Positions 11,519-20,789 of a stretch of 64,000 bases of DNA are shown here, in pieces. Every line of letters begins with the position of its first letter. Positions within the stretch are counted from its first letter, which is position 1. A program made the translations under genes and the position numbers. Below the pieces are notes generated by a model, which was given only the letters and a program-made list of their open reading frames with translations, had not been told where the DNA came from and did not search any database. Source of the stretch: Symsagittifera roscoffensis (lineage: Eukaryota; Xenacoelomorpha; Acoela; Convolutidae); the NCBI RefSeq assembly GCF_963678635.1, contig NC_087070.1:44118327-44182326 (forward strand). Reading direction: 5' to 3'.

Positions 11519-12547
11519 ATGTTTGACCTCGAAACTTTCCGAAATCTGAACGACGAATTGAAATACGAGCTGTATAAAGACTTAGTCGAAAATGTTACTT
11601 ATTTTAAACGAATTATCGAAAACTTAACTGTATCAACGAAAGAGGAAGAAAGAGGAAACAAATTTTTTGATCTAGAAAATTTTAAAAACACGGGCAATTC
11701 GAAAATTACAGAAAACAAATTTGAAAACGAATGGAGCAAGATTGGAACTCGGAGCAGAAATCAGAACAAACGAAGCGAAAATAACCAAGAAAGCAAGAAT
11801 AACCAAGAAATCAAAATACAAGCAACCAATATTCAAGAAGAAAAATTCGACCAGCAACGAAAACATTTATTTTTACCACGAGAAGGAGAATATTCTGGCC
11901 TATTACTGGGAGACTCAATTGTTAACAGAATCAATGGGGAACAAATATCGGAAAATGTGTTGGCGAGAGGATTTGGTGGGCACAAAATTTCTGCATTGCT
12001 GGAACGCGTGAGAAACAGTAAATCGCGACATTTTAAACATGTAACTACGCTAATTGGAATAAATGACTGCCTCTCAAGTGATTTCGACGCGAAGGAAGCC
12101 GTGAGTAGCTTAGAAAAACTAATTTATCTCATAAATCATAAATTCTCCCCAGAAACAATTTCACTATGTACTGTAACTCCCTTAGGCGCTTTTAGAAAAG
12201 ATTTTAATCCAAATGTACAGAAGCTAAACAAGCAAATTCTTAATTTAGTACGGAATGTAAAAGACTTGGGCGAAGTAAAATTGGATATTTTAGACATAAA
12301 CAAAATTTTTAGTCAAAATACAGATGCTCTTAGCTCGGATGGTTTGCATCCTTCTGATGGGGGTGTTGAAATTTTGGTGCAAAGTTTTAGAGATTCTTTT
12401 AGGGGTTCTGATATTAATGCAAACACATGTGAGATTACAACCCGCCCCAGAATGAAGCAAACCCAACAATCATCAAATTTAGATCCAAAAACGGCAGAAA
12501 TGTTACAATTTTTCCAAAACGGTGCAAAATTTTTTAGGAAATACTAG
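11519..12547 (+). CDS. LINE ORF1 protein with SGNH/esterase domain
   Basis: This is a 342-aa protein starting at the first ATG of the element. Residues 1-125 are charged, rich in Lys, Glu and Asn, and probably include a short coiled-coil or basic nucleic-acid-binding part. From about residue 127 it has the signature blocks of SGNH hydrolases: GDS (nucleophile S133), GIND (G180, N182, D183) and DGLHPS (D274, H277). Esterase-type ORF1 proteins are known from CR1, L2 and related LINEs, where they are thought to act with the RNA in the ribonucleoprotein; their substrate is unsettled. All catalytic positions are present, so the fold is probably functional. The C-terminal 40 residues are polar and unassigned. 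ORF2 follows after 56 bp, so the transcript would be bicistronic. Confidence 0.88.
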   Translation: MFDLETFRNLNDELKYELYKDLVENVTYFKRIIENLTVSTKEEERGNKFFDLENFKNTGNSKITENKFENEWSKIGTRSRNQNKRSENNQESKNNQEIKIQATNIQEEKFDQQRKHLFLPREGEYSGLLLGDSIVNRINGEQISENVLARGFGGHKISALLERVRNSKSRHFKHVTTLIGINDCLSSDFDAKEAVSSLEKLIYLINHKFSPETISLCTVTPLGAFRKDFNPNVQKLNKQILNLVRNVKDLGEVKLDILDINKIFSQNTDALSSDGLHPSDGGVEILVQSFRDSFRGSDINANTCEITTRPRMKQTQQSSNLDPKTAEMLQFFQNGAKFFRKY

Positions 12548-12603
12548 TTTCGCATTTTTTCTTGGTGCAAACTTTGGCGATTATTTAATTTATTTAACCT
12601 ATT

Positions 12604-15600
12604 ATGCTGAATATTAAATTCTGGTTGTTTTGTGCAATTTTTCTAATTTCCAAGGCTCAGATGGAAACTAAAGAAAAAACTATTGTTTACTGGGGCTATC
12701 TAAGCTGCCAGCAAAAGATATTATCAACGAAATGTGGGATAAATGAGCGGAGAGCTACCACACTGACTCATCTTTTCCTTTTCGCGTTGTTACTGACCCA
12801 AAGTGGGGATGTTGAAAAAAACCCTGGTCCTATCGAAACCATTGAAACAGTCTACGGTATCTGCTCAAAAAATTGTGCAAATCTTAAATTTGTTCATTTG
12901 AATTTTCAAAGTATTATTAGAAAACGGATGCAATTGAAAAAATTTCTTGATGATATGGGCGAAAACACAATTATAGGAATTTCCGAAACGTGGCTTAAAA
13001 AAGAAGATAGTGACAATTTATGGAATTTCCAACCTAGAACGCATGCGATGTTCAGATATGATAGGCAATCAGCGGTAAAAAAGAAAGGCGGTGGCGTTTT
13101 GTTATATATACCAGTCAAATTGGCTCCGAAATTGAGGCCTGATCTAAATTTATTTGATAAAGAAAAATATGAGTCAGTGTGGGTTGAGTGCAAATCTACA
13201 TTTAACATTTCGAGTAAAGAAAAAATGTTAGTTAATTTGTGTTATAACCCAAGCAGATCAAACTTTATTGATTTTTTGGAACAATTAACGCTTAACATAG
13301 ATAATGCTTTTTCAGTTTCTAATAAAATTACGCTTTTGGGTGATTATAACATAAATTATCTGGATAGCAAAGAAAAAGAAAATTTAGATTCTATAATTAT
13401 CCCATATGGATTGAAGGTTTTTTGTCCAAACGATGAGACCAGAATTAGTTCCTCAACAAAAACTCATATCGACTACATAATCAGTGACTATGAAACAAAC
13501 GGCATTGAGTTTTGTTTTGATACACCTTATAAAACCGACCATTTTGCTTCATTTATTTTGACGGATATAAAATGCGGCAAAATTTTACCGAGGATAATTA
13601 CGACTTTCAATAAGAAAAATTATCAGAAAAATGAATTTTGCAATTCACTCTCCGCTCTTCCTTGGTATCTCTTATATCAATGTACAGACGCACAAAACAT
13701 GTTCTCGACGATGATTTATTTAATTTCTTGTGCTCTACAGCAACATGCTCCTATCGAAAAAAAGTTTGTTCGTAATTTTAAACCAAAAAACGTGTTGAAA
13801 ACGGAATGGTTCGATTCAGAATGTCAGCAATTGTTGACTAAGAAACAGAATTCACTCAGATCATATCGCAGTCAAAGCACAAGCGATAATTGGTCAAAGT
13901 ACCAGTTTTTACGTAATCAAATGAGCAAATTGATTAGAAGTAAACAATTCGATCATTCAAAAAATTGTTTTTCACTTCTCAGCACTATCCAACAAAAATG
14001 GAAATATATTAACCAAGTTAGAGGTACATGTTCTGGCAACCATCGAATTACAGTTCTACGAAATTCCTTCAGTGAAATGATAACCCAAGACAAAAAAATT
14101 GCCAATCATTTAAATTATATTTTTTCAAACTTAGGCGAATTTTTCGGCGCTAAAAAGCCTCCGAATTACAACAAATCTGCCTCTGAATCTGCATCTTTTC
14201 ATTTTCAACACATTACAGTGAAGCAATGCTTTGATATAGTTCGAAAAATCAATGTTGGAAAACCTCTCGGACCTTGTACCGTACCTGCTTGGGCAATCAT
14301 TGACGGTCAATCAGTTATAGTTCCACATTTAACTTTTGTCATAAATACTTGCTTAGATGAGAACATTTTCCCGATCGAACTGAAAAAAGCAAACGTAACC
14401 CCTTTGTTCAAAAAAGATGACCCAATGGATGCAAAAAATTATCGGCCAATATCAATAACTTGTGCTTTTTCTAAAATTTTTGAAAAAATTTTACATGCCC
14501 AAATAACAGAACATCTTGACAAATTTCAAATAATGACACCATTTCAATTCGGATTTCGCAAAAACATTTCAACACAAGATGCTCTTGTTTATGTGACAGA
14601 AAGTATTCGAAATCAAATAGATTCAAAAAAAATCGTACATGCAGCTTTATTAGATCTGTCCAAGGCTTTTGATTCTATTTCGCATGAAGTTTTAATTGAA
14701 AAAATGCTTTCTCTCGGTTTTTCAAATGGAGCAAATGCTTTAATTGCTAGCTTCCTAAACAAACGTATTCAAAGAGTAAACGTCAATGGAATTTTTTCAG
14801 ACTGGATTGAAATAAAACGAGGTGTCCCACAAGGAACGGTACTTGGTCCGTTGTTGTTCAATATTTATGTTAATGACATACAAGAGCGATTATATGAGGG
14901 TTGTACTTTAGTTCAATATGCTGACGACTGTATGGTTTTTTCCTCTTCTATAATTTCTGAGGATGCTTTGAATCGATTGCAAAAATCACTCAATAATCTA
15001 ACGGAATTTTTTGCAGAGAACCAATTGAATCTGAATGCATCTAAATCGGAATTTATAACATTTTGTCAAAAAAATGATAGCAAAAATGTGGATACTGATA
15101 AACTAGTAATTAGTGGGCATTATGTAGCCAAAAAATCAGAATGCAAATATTTAGGCATAATTCTTGATTCAAGTTTATCTTTTCATGCTCAAATCAAAAC
15201 AATTCTCCAAAAAATGGCCCAAGGGATTAAAACTATTGATACAATTGGACAACAACTGCCGACATTATCATTAGTTGCCTTGCTTCATTGTCTTGTTTTA
15301 TCACATTTAGATTATTCAGCAATTTTTTTACAACAAATTAATGCTACTTTGATGCTATCTCTGGAGAAACAGTTGAACTGGGCGCTAAAAAGAACATATT
15401 TCAGATCGAATTTTAAATCTTCTTCCCTTCTTCGCATTAGCAAATCGTTCATTGGAATCGAGAAAAGAATTGAGTTAAAGAGTATAACATACTTATACCA
15501 ATATCTTACAAACAAAAAGAAGGCTTTTGAAAATACACTGAGACTACCGACTGCCAATTATAGGCTCAACGAAAGAACGAAACAAATTATTTTTGACAAA

Positions 15601-15801
15601 CATTGTTCGACTGCTTCTCTACAAAAATCATTTTTTCATTTGACTTCTAAAAAATGGAATTCACTGCCCATATTTTTGCGCAATTTAGAAAAATCGAAAA
15701 CAGAATTCAAGAAAAAATTGAAAGAATTTTACGTGAGTGAATTGAGAAACAATCCTATATGTACTAATACAAATACGTGGCGTGATTACCGTTTTTGCTA
15801 G
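12604..15801 (+). CDS. LINE ORF2: 2A leader, AP endonuclease, reverse transcriptase
   Basis: This 1065-aa polyprotein makes and inserts the cDNA copy by target-primed reverse transcription. Residues 1-76 form a leader with a hydrophobic start (MLNIKFWLFCAIFLISKAQ) and a 2A motif (LLLTQSGDVEKNPGP, break between G75 and P76). The AP endonuclease spans about 94-320, with N100, E128 (SETW), GDYN at 246-249, the HIDYIISD strand, and TDH at 311-313 in place of the usual SDH. The reverse transcriptase spans about 560-870, with RPISI, DLSKAFD (D684), GVPQGTVLGPLLF and the catalytic YADD (772-775). The C-terminal part resembles CR1-type tails (KWNSLP). There is no RNase H domain. The start chosen is the first in-frame ATG after ORF1 and the only one that includes the hydrophobic leader. 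No internal stops. Confidence 0.93.
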   Translation: MLNIKFWLFCAIFLISKAQMETKEKTIVYWGYLSCQQKILSTKCGINERRATTLTHLFLFALLLTQSGDVEKNPGPIETIETVYGICSKNCANLKFVHLNFQSIIRKRMQLKKFLDDMGENTIIGISETWLKKEDSDNLWNFQPRTHAMFRYDRQSAVKKKGGGVLLYIPVKLAPKLRPDLNLFDKEKYESVWVECKSTFNISSKEKMLVNLCYNPSRSNFIDFLEQLTLNIDNAFSVSNKITLLGDYNINYLDSKEKENLDSIIIPYGLKVFCPNDETRISSSTKTHIDYIISDYETNGIEFCFDTPYKTDHFASFILTDIKCGKILPRIITTFNKKNYQKNEFCNSLSALPWYLLYQCTDAQNMFSTMIYLISCALQQHAPIEKKFVRNFKPKNVLKTEWFDSECQQLLTKKQNSLRSYRSQSTSDNWSKYQFLRNQMSKLIRSKQFDHSKNCFSLLSTIQQKWKYINQVRGTCSGNHRITVLRNSFSEMITQDKKIANHLNYIFSNLGEFFGAKKPPNYNKSASESASFHFQHITVKQCFDIVRKINVGKPLGPCTVPAWAIIDGQSVIVPHLTFVINTCLDENIFPIELKKANVTPLFKKDDPMDAKNYRPISITCAFSKIFEKILHAQITEHLDKFQIMTPFQFGFRKNISTQDALVYVTESIRNQIDSKKIVHAALLDLSKAFDSISHEVLIEKMLSLGFSNGANALIASFLNKRIQRVNVNGIFSDWIEIKRGVPQGTVLGPLLFNIYVNDIQERLYEGCTLVQYADDCMVFSSSIISEDALNRLQKSLNNLTEFFAENQLNLNASKSEFITFCQKNDSKNVDTDKLVISGHYVAKKSECKYLGIILDSSLSFHAQIKTILQKMAQGIKTIDTIGQQLPTLSLVALLHCLVLSHLDYSAIFLQQINATLMLSLEKQLNWALKRTYFRSNFKSSSLLRISKSFIGIEKRIELKSITYLYQYLTNKKKAFENTLRLPTANYRLNERTKQIIFDKHCSTASLQKSFFHLTSKKWNSLPIFLRNLEKSKTEFKKKLKEFYVSELRNNPICTNTNTWRDYRFC
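12787..12831 (+). other. 2A ribosome-skipping motif in ORF2
   Basis: These codons encode LLLTQSGDVEKNPGP, which fits the 2A consensus D-V/I-E-x-N-P-G-P, preceded by a hydrophobic stretch as in active 2A peptides. Translation is expected to skip the Gly-Pro bond between codons 12826-12828 and 12829-12831. This would release a 75-residue leader and an endonuclease-reverse transcriptase beginning with proline. 2A motifs in this position are known from non-LTR elements of trypanosomes, sea urchins and other invertebrates. Activity here is inferred from the motif. Confidence 0.88.
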
Positions 15802-16176
15802 TTCTATATTTTTTAATTCAGTTTAATTTTTCACACATTGCTTGAAAGAGAAACTGTATATACTCTGTATATACGTTGTATAATTGGACTATCTGTAAAA
15901 TTGTTTGTAAAGTTTTATTACCAGCTTGTTCCTAATTCTTAAATCTTTAATTTTCTATAGTATCCGAAACTTCATATACTTTAATCAACCAATTTCCGAA
16001 CTGTAACCGATTTTGTTTTTTTTTGTTTTGTTTATTGCTTGTTTTCTGATGTTTTGTTTTTGTTTGATGTAACCAATGAATTTATAACCAATTTTATTAT
16101 TTACACTTTGCTACACTGATGCCTCGGCTTTTTATTGTATAGTAATTCAAGTGTTCTTTCTTCTTCTTCTTCTTCT

Positions 16177-16584
16177 GTGTCAGGGCTCACAGAAAGTGCA
16201 TTGAAAACAAAGTTTTGTATGCTTTCTGGATAAGTCGACCAAATTTCGACAATGGGCGAGAATAAGTAACTCAACATGCGCTCTGCAACATTTTTATGCG
16301 TAAATAATCGCTTTTCTGAAAATGAGTCGCGCTTTTAGCGCTCTTCTGCCGCTTTCACGAAAATCTTTCCGCTTTCACCGTTTTCGCTTATTTCAACTGG
16401 TTTACCGCTTTTTCCGGCCGCTTCCGCTTAAAGCGGTCAATCCACTGCTTAATGCATAACTTTAATTAAAAGGAATTAGAAAATCTTCCTTGAATCAATC
16501 TTAAATCAGTCTTATATCAACTTTTGTTTGACAACAATTGAAAGTAGCGTGCCTAGTTACGGAAAAGCTAATTGTTTCATTTTT
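16177..16584. other. hAT right part and short unannotated spacer
   Basis: Positions 16177-16447 are the right part of the hAT element, with CCGCTTT-like subterminal repeats. Positions 16456-16584 hold nothing I recognise. Confidence 0.6.
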
Positions 16585-17112
16585 GTTCCGACTTTCGATA
16601 CGAAAGTAATGGATTATTTGTGCTCGGGGTGGGTTTTTTTCTTCAGACAAGTTTCGACTTTCTAACTAGCCATTTTTGCGGGAATTTTTTTATATCAATC
16701 GAAATTTATTGTTGTCATGAGCTCAAATTTGAAAAGATATTTTACCTGTGATCAATTTTTGTAAAGTTATGGGGGTTTAAAGATTGCCATTTTGGCTAAT
16801 TTGGAACAATTAACGCGCGATATACTTCGCGCTATTAACGCGTAAGAGGAGAGTTAATCTGTCTTAGAAATCGTTCCAAATTGGTTGAAAGAATCTTATT
16901 TGCCATAATTGATTTGTTACAAGGAGCGAAGTCTATCCTTTTGTACTTTGTATGGCGTGTGGGGGGATGATTTACGTAAAAAAATTTTCAAATTTTAGAA
17001 TTTTTTTTTGATTTTGTTTTATTTCATTGAATTTTTTAATGTTATTACTGCTCCATAAACCTTAAAAGGCAGTCGGAACATTCAGGGCTTCGCCCTGATA
17101 CGAGCAGTCTTG
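16585..17112 (+). mobile_element. HINE-like element, near full length
   Basis: The 5' end is GTTCCGACT, followed by the hairpin ACTTTCG-ATA-CGAAAGT. The interior holds the GTGCTCGGGGTGGG block and the ACGCGCGATATA..TCGCGC palindrome. The 3' end has AGTCGGAAC, the hairpin CAGGGC-TTC-GCCCTG and GAGCAGTCTTG. T runs lie on both sides. No coding capacity; mobilisation would need a Helentron Rep-helicase from elsewhere. Confidence 0.82.
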
Positions 17113-17930
17113 TTAGGATTTTAGAATTCATGCAGTGTTTTTTTTCTAAGTTCAATCAACACCTCTGTCAAAACGGCTAAGGACAATCGCTAAGGACATA
17201 CTTTATTGTCATTGATATCCTTACGATACCGGAATTAATGAAAGAAAAAACGATTGAAACGCATATTCATATCTGTTTGCACACTGAATATATTTTTTGG
17301 AGTCTTGAAAAATTTTTGGGTTGAAAAAAAAGACAGACGAATCAAATAAATCAAACACTGCTCTTAAAATGAACATTTATAATATAATGATAAATTGTTT
17401 CCGGCTATTCCATAATGAGTAGTTAATTTTAAAAATTTACAAACCGTGTCAACATTTTTACTGCCTGGGAGAACACCAGCGGACCTACAGAGCCGTTCAC
17501 AGGTGTCTCAGAACATTTATATGCTCTCTATCATTGATTAGATCTGCATACATTGTACACCTGTTTAACTGACAAGTATTTGTGAGAAAGCTGTTGCGAC
17601 ACTTCAGATCAAGAGATCTCTTGTGTACCGAATCCCCTTGTGAAATCTCGCTGCCATATTTCCAAGATTAGCGCACATATACTTCCAAACACGCCATAAA
17701 TCTCTCAGATATGCTTCCAATTACAACGAGAGACTTTGAACCTAAGATGTCTATATGATTCTGTTAAGTTGAAAGCCATGCGCCCAAATCTAAATTGTAA
17801 GCCTAATGATTTATAGCACTTTGTGTTTGACAACGGTTTTGTTTATAATATCTTTTTTGATTAACAGACTGATTTCGATTTGCTCAACTAAACCGAAGCA
17901 AAACTTTAACGAAAAATATTGGAACTTATT
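17113..17930. other. Unannotated AT-rich DNA
   Basis: No gene or repeat recognised between two HINE copies. Confidence 0.5.
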
Positions 17931-18471
17931 GTTCCGACTTTCGATACGAAAGTAACGGAATATTTGTGCTCGGGGTGGGTTTTTTTTTCTTCAGACAAAT
18001 TTCGACTTTTTAACTAGCCATTTTTGACAGAATTTTTTTATATCATTCAAAAAGTATTGTTGTCCTGAGCTCAAATTTGAAAAGATATTTCACCTGTGAT
18101 CATTTTTCGTAAAGTTATGAGGGTTTAAAGATTGCCATTTTGGCCATTTTGACCAATTTGGGACAATTAACGCGCGATATAATTCGCGCTATTAACGCGT
18201 AAGCGGAGATTTAATCCGTCTTATAAATCGTTCCAAATTGGTTGAACGAAGCTTATTTGCCATAATTGATGTGTTACAAGGAACGAAAACTATCTTTTTG
18301 TACTTTAAATGGCGTGTGGGGGGATGATTTTCATAAAAAATTTCAAATTTTACGAAAATTTTTTTTTTCATTTTGTTTTATTTCATTTAATTTTTAAATG
18401 TTATTACTGCTCCATAAACCTCAAAAGGCAGTCGGAACATTCAGGGCTTCGCCCTGATACGAGCAGTCTTG
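17931..18471 (+). mobile_element. HINE-like element, best-preserved copy
   Basis: GTTCCGACT lies at 17931-17939, overlapping the 5' hairpin at 17937-17953. The inverse AGTCGGAAC is at 18430-18438, the 3' hairpin CAGGGC-TTC-GCCCTG at 18442-18456, and the terminal GAGCAGTCTTG ends at 18471. The flanks are ..TTATT and TTTAAG... Short subterminal inverted repeats plus a 3' hairpin, with no true TIR and no target duplication other than T, is the Helentron/HINE layout. Confidence 0.85.
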
Positions 18472-18637
18472 TTTAAGTTACAACAGTTTCTTTGGCAAAT
18501 TCGAATTTCAATTACAATTTAAACAAATTTGAACACGCATTTCGAACTTTTGTTTCACGAACGCAACCAAATAGCAGGCCTGAAAACATTCCCGAAAAGC
18601 TTGCGCAGATTTCTGTTCAGGAGTCGAACGAAATGAA
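18472..18637 (+). other. 166-bp coding-like fragment between two HINEs
   Basis: From 18477 one + frame stays open for 53 codons up to the next HINE and continues by chance into it. It is polar, with the stretches NFNYNLNKFEHAFRTFVSRT and PENIPEKLAQISVQESNE. There is no ATG at its start. It could be a gene or transposon fragment trapped between the two elements, or chance. I do not recognise the family. Confidence 0.2.
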
Positions 18638-19160
18638 CAAGACTGCTCGCATCAGGGCGAAGCCCTCAAAGTTCCGACTGCCTTTTAAGGTTTATGAAGC
18701 AGTAATAACATAACATAAAAAATTAAATGAAATTAAATAAAATGAAAAACTTTTTTTCTAAAACTTTTTTCTATGAAAATCATCCCCCCACACGCCATAT
18801 AAAGTACAAAAGAATAGATTTTGCTCATTGAAACATATCAATTATGGCAAATAAGCTTCTTTCAACTATTTTGGAACGATTTCTAAGACGAATTAACTCT
18901 CCGCTTACGCGTTAATAGCGCGAAATATATCGCGCGTTAATTGTCCCAAATTGGCCAAAATGGCGACCTTTAAACCCCCATAACTTTACGAAAAATGATC
19001 ACAGGTAAAATATCTTTTCAAATTTAAGCTCAGGACAACAATACGTTTTGAATGATTTTAAAAATTTCCGTCAAAAATGGCTAGTTAAAAAGTCGAAATT
19101 TGTCTGAAGAAAAAAAAAACCCACCCCGAGCACAAATATTCCGTTACTTTCGTATCGCAA
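18638..19160 (-). mobile_element. HINE-like element, inverted relative to neighbour
   Basis: On the - strand it ends in CATCAGGGCGAAGCCCT-type hairpin sequence and CAGTCTTG (18638). It runs back to CGATACGAAAGTAACGG near 19160, where the first ~10 bases, GTTCCGACT and part of the hairpin, are replaced. With the 17931 copy it forms a tail-to-tail pair separated by 166 bp. Confidence 0.8.
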
Positions 19161-20320
19161 ACTGTTTTGAGCAACATACAATTTCAGAGAGAAGGTCTAT
19201 GGAAAAATGATATGGTTGATTATTATAGTCCGAGTACAAGTTTAAATTATCGAGCGTAAATTGGTACCACTGTAAGCTTTCGGCTAGGTGAGATTTATGT
19301 CAAAATAATCTCGATGGTAAGTTCGGTTGAATGGTAAAGATTCTGAGCATAACAGATGACAGGATTGCTTTGTGTTGCCTTTAGTGTCGCGCTTACATCA
19401 AAAAGTGAACATTAAACAGAAACGGGCGCGACCTTCTGTCTTTGCTCATGTTAGAACAACACATATATCTCTCATAATTTATTCAGCGAGATTTGAGTCC
19501 ACCTTCAAATTGATTTGGTTCGCCAAAACTAACTTAGTGAGTTTACCCAAATTAAGAGCGGGCTTGTTGACTTTGCTTTGAAGTTGTGATTAGAACCGCC
19601 AAACCGATCACGGTTCCTGACAGAAGTTTGATTTATGTGCAGTTAGAAACCTGCCAGCATTTCAAAGGACCCAACTACTAACCGACCAATGGTACAAGTT
19701 AGAACCATGGTACGAATTGTTTAACAATTTAGTGCAAATTTGCGGTCTGTCGCGAATAACCGAAAAGTTGTGTTTTATTATGTGACAGTAAAGCAAACGA
19801 AATGCTTTCGAGTTTCGAGAAATAAAATGAACGAGAGAGTTGTAGTTCAAATAAATCTAATTTACAACATCACGCTTGTAATTTTACCTGAAGTTATTAC
19901 TTGAAGCAAACACCGATTTGAGGTCCATCAATCATTGCTGTTTTGTCGCCCGGTCAAATTAATGAGTCGGGGTTTCTGTATAATTATCCCCACAATCATT
20001 TTTGAACTAATAATTTTTTTTTTGCTTAGAAAAGAATTGAGAAGGCCTGCTAACAGGAGAAGCAAGAATGTTTACCATATTTTTTTGCACAGCTGTACTT
20101 TAGACTTCGAATCTTTCCTAGGTAACATATAGTGGGGATACCTGAAAAAATTCGATGCGGGTAAAAGAAAAAAGGCCTAATTTTGTAGATCTTCGATATT
20201 TTCTGACCCTTTGTGTATGGCCAGCATAAATGTGTTATGCTTGATTAGAATGACTAAGAAAGCTTGGGTTCTACACGAATCCAGGAAAAACCTCCAGAAC
20301 CAAGGGCATAGAGATAAAGC
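19161..20320. other. Unannotated DNA
   Basis: No gene or classifiable repeat recognised. Open frames of 60-70 codons here lack motifs. Confidence 0.5.
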
Positions 20321-20727
20321 CAGGGGCGGATTTAGGGGGGGGGGGAGGCGGACGCCCCCCCCTCAAGGATTCGACCCCCTGCCAACCCAAAGGGTCCCTC
20401 CCCCCTTTGGTACTTTTTAAGAAATAGATTTTTGGCCGATCGACCCTAAAATTTTTCTAAAGGCGCCTTTGGCGCCAATATATACTAATTTTGAGTGGGG
20501 AGCGCGCGCCAAAAAAACGCGATTTTTTTTATCAAAATTTTCCAAAAAGTGCCAAAAAACGCCTTTTTTGGCCTGTTTTTCAAAAATTTTGACAAAAAAC
20601 AGGGTCTTTTTAGTGCTTTGGGAGAGCTCGGAAAATCAATTTCATCGACTTAAAAAATAGGTCGACAAAATTTTCGAAAATTTTTTGAAAATCACCCCCC
20701 CTCGAGAAAATCCTAGATCCGCCCCTG
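20321..20727 (+). mobile_element. hAT MITE with perfect 8-bp target duplication
   Basis: It starts CAGGGGCGGATTTAGG and ends CCTAGATCCGCCCCTG, inverted copies of each other. Flanking 8-mers GATAAAGC are identical at 20313-20320 and 20728-20735. It has a run of G just inside the left end and an interior with paired GGCGCC and CAAAAAACGCC-type motifs. It is 407 bp long with no transposase. This is the youngest-looking copy of the family here. Confidence 0.92.
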
Positions 20728-20770
20728 GATAAAGCAATGGGATTTCTGCAACCAATTCTCAAGACATGGA

Positions 20771-20787
20771 GGGGGGGGGGGGGGGGG
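20771..20787. repeat. Poly-G tract
   Basis: Seventeen consecutive G, 43 bp downstream of the MITE. Its length may vary between individuals or be mis-called. Confidence 0.95.
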
Positions 20788-20789
20788 TT

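Larger units (their letters stand above)
11410..16176 (+). mobile_element. Intact APE-type non-LTR retrotransposon (CR1/L2-like group)
   Basis: The order is a short 5' leader, ORF1 (11519-12547), a 56-bp spacer, ORF2 (12604-15801), a 3' UTR of about 355 bp and a TTC-repeat tail (about 16156-16176). Both ORFs are uninterrupted, so the copy looks recent. The esterase-type ORF1, the AP-endonuclease plus reverse transcriptase ORF2, the absence of an RNase H domain and the microsatellite tail instead of poly-A all point to the CR1/L2/Crack/Rex assemblage. I cannot choose the exact clade without a tree. The 5' boundary is uncertain (between about 11395 and 11450), and no target duplication was resolved. 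Confidence 0.85.
11288..16447. mobile_element. hAT-type DNA transposon containing a LINE
   Basis: The left end is CAGTGAATTGACCGCTT (11288). The right end, reverse-complemented from 16447, is CAGTGGATTGACCGCTT, matching at 16 of 17 positions. The flanks carry a perfect 8-bp direct repeat, CTTAATGC, at 11280-11287 and 16448-16455. A CAGTG-type terminus with an 8-bp duplication is characteristic of the hAT superfamily. Both ends (about 11288-11395 and 16308-16447) are rich in CCGCTTTT-like repeats, as expected of subterminal transposase-binding sites. No transposase is present; the interior is occupied by a non-LTR retrotransposon. The simplest reading is that a short non-autonomous hAT element received a LINE insertion. 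Confidence 0.85.

Noticed and set aside
12906-13208. 100-codon - strand frame inside ORF2
   Set aside because: It is a shadow of the LINE endonuclease coding sequence.
16585-17112. Reading the GTTCCGACT repeats as TIR DNA transposons
   Set aside because: The inverse motif is subterminal at the 3' end, followed by a hairpin and a non-matching terminus, and no multi-base target duplication is seen. This fits Helentron-type elements better.
20360-20380. GGATTCGACCCC-like string resembling a tRNA T-arm
   Set aside because: It belongs to the hAT MITE consensus and occurs in the other copies. No cloverleaf can be folded around it.
20211-20420. Frame ending in a proline-rich stretch
   Set aside because: Its 3' half is the C/G-rich end of the hAT MITE at 20321.
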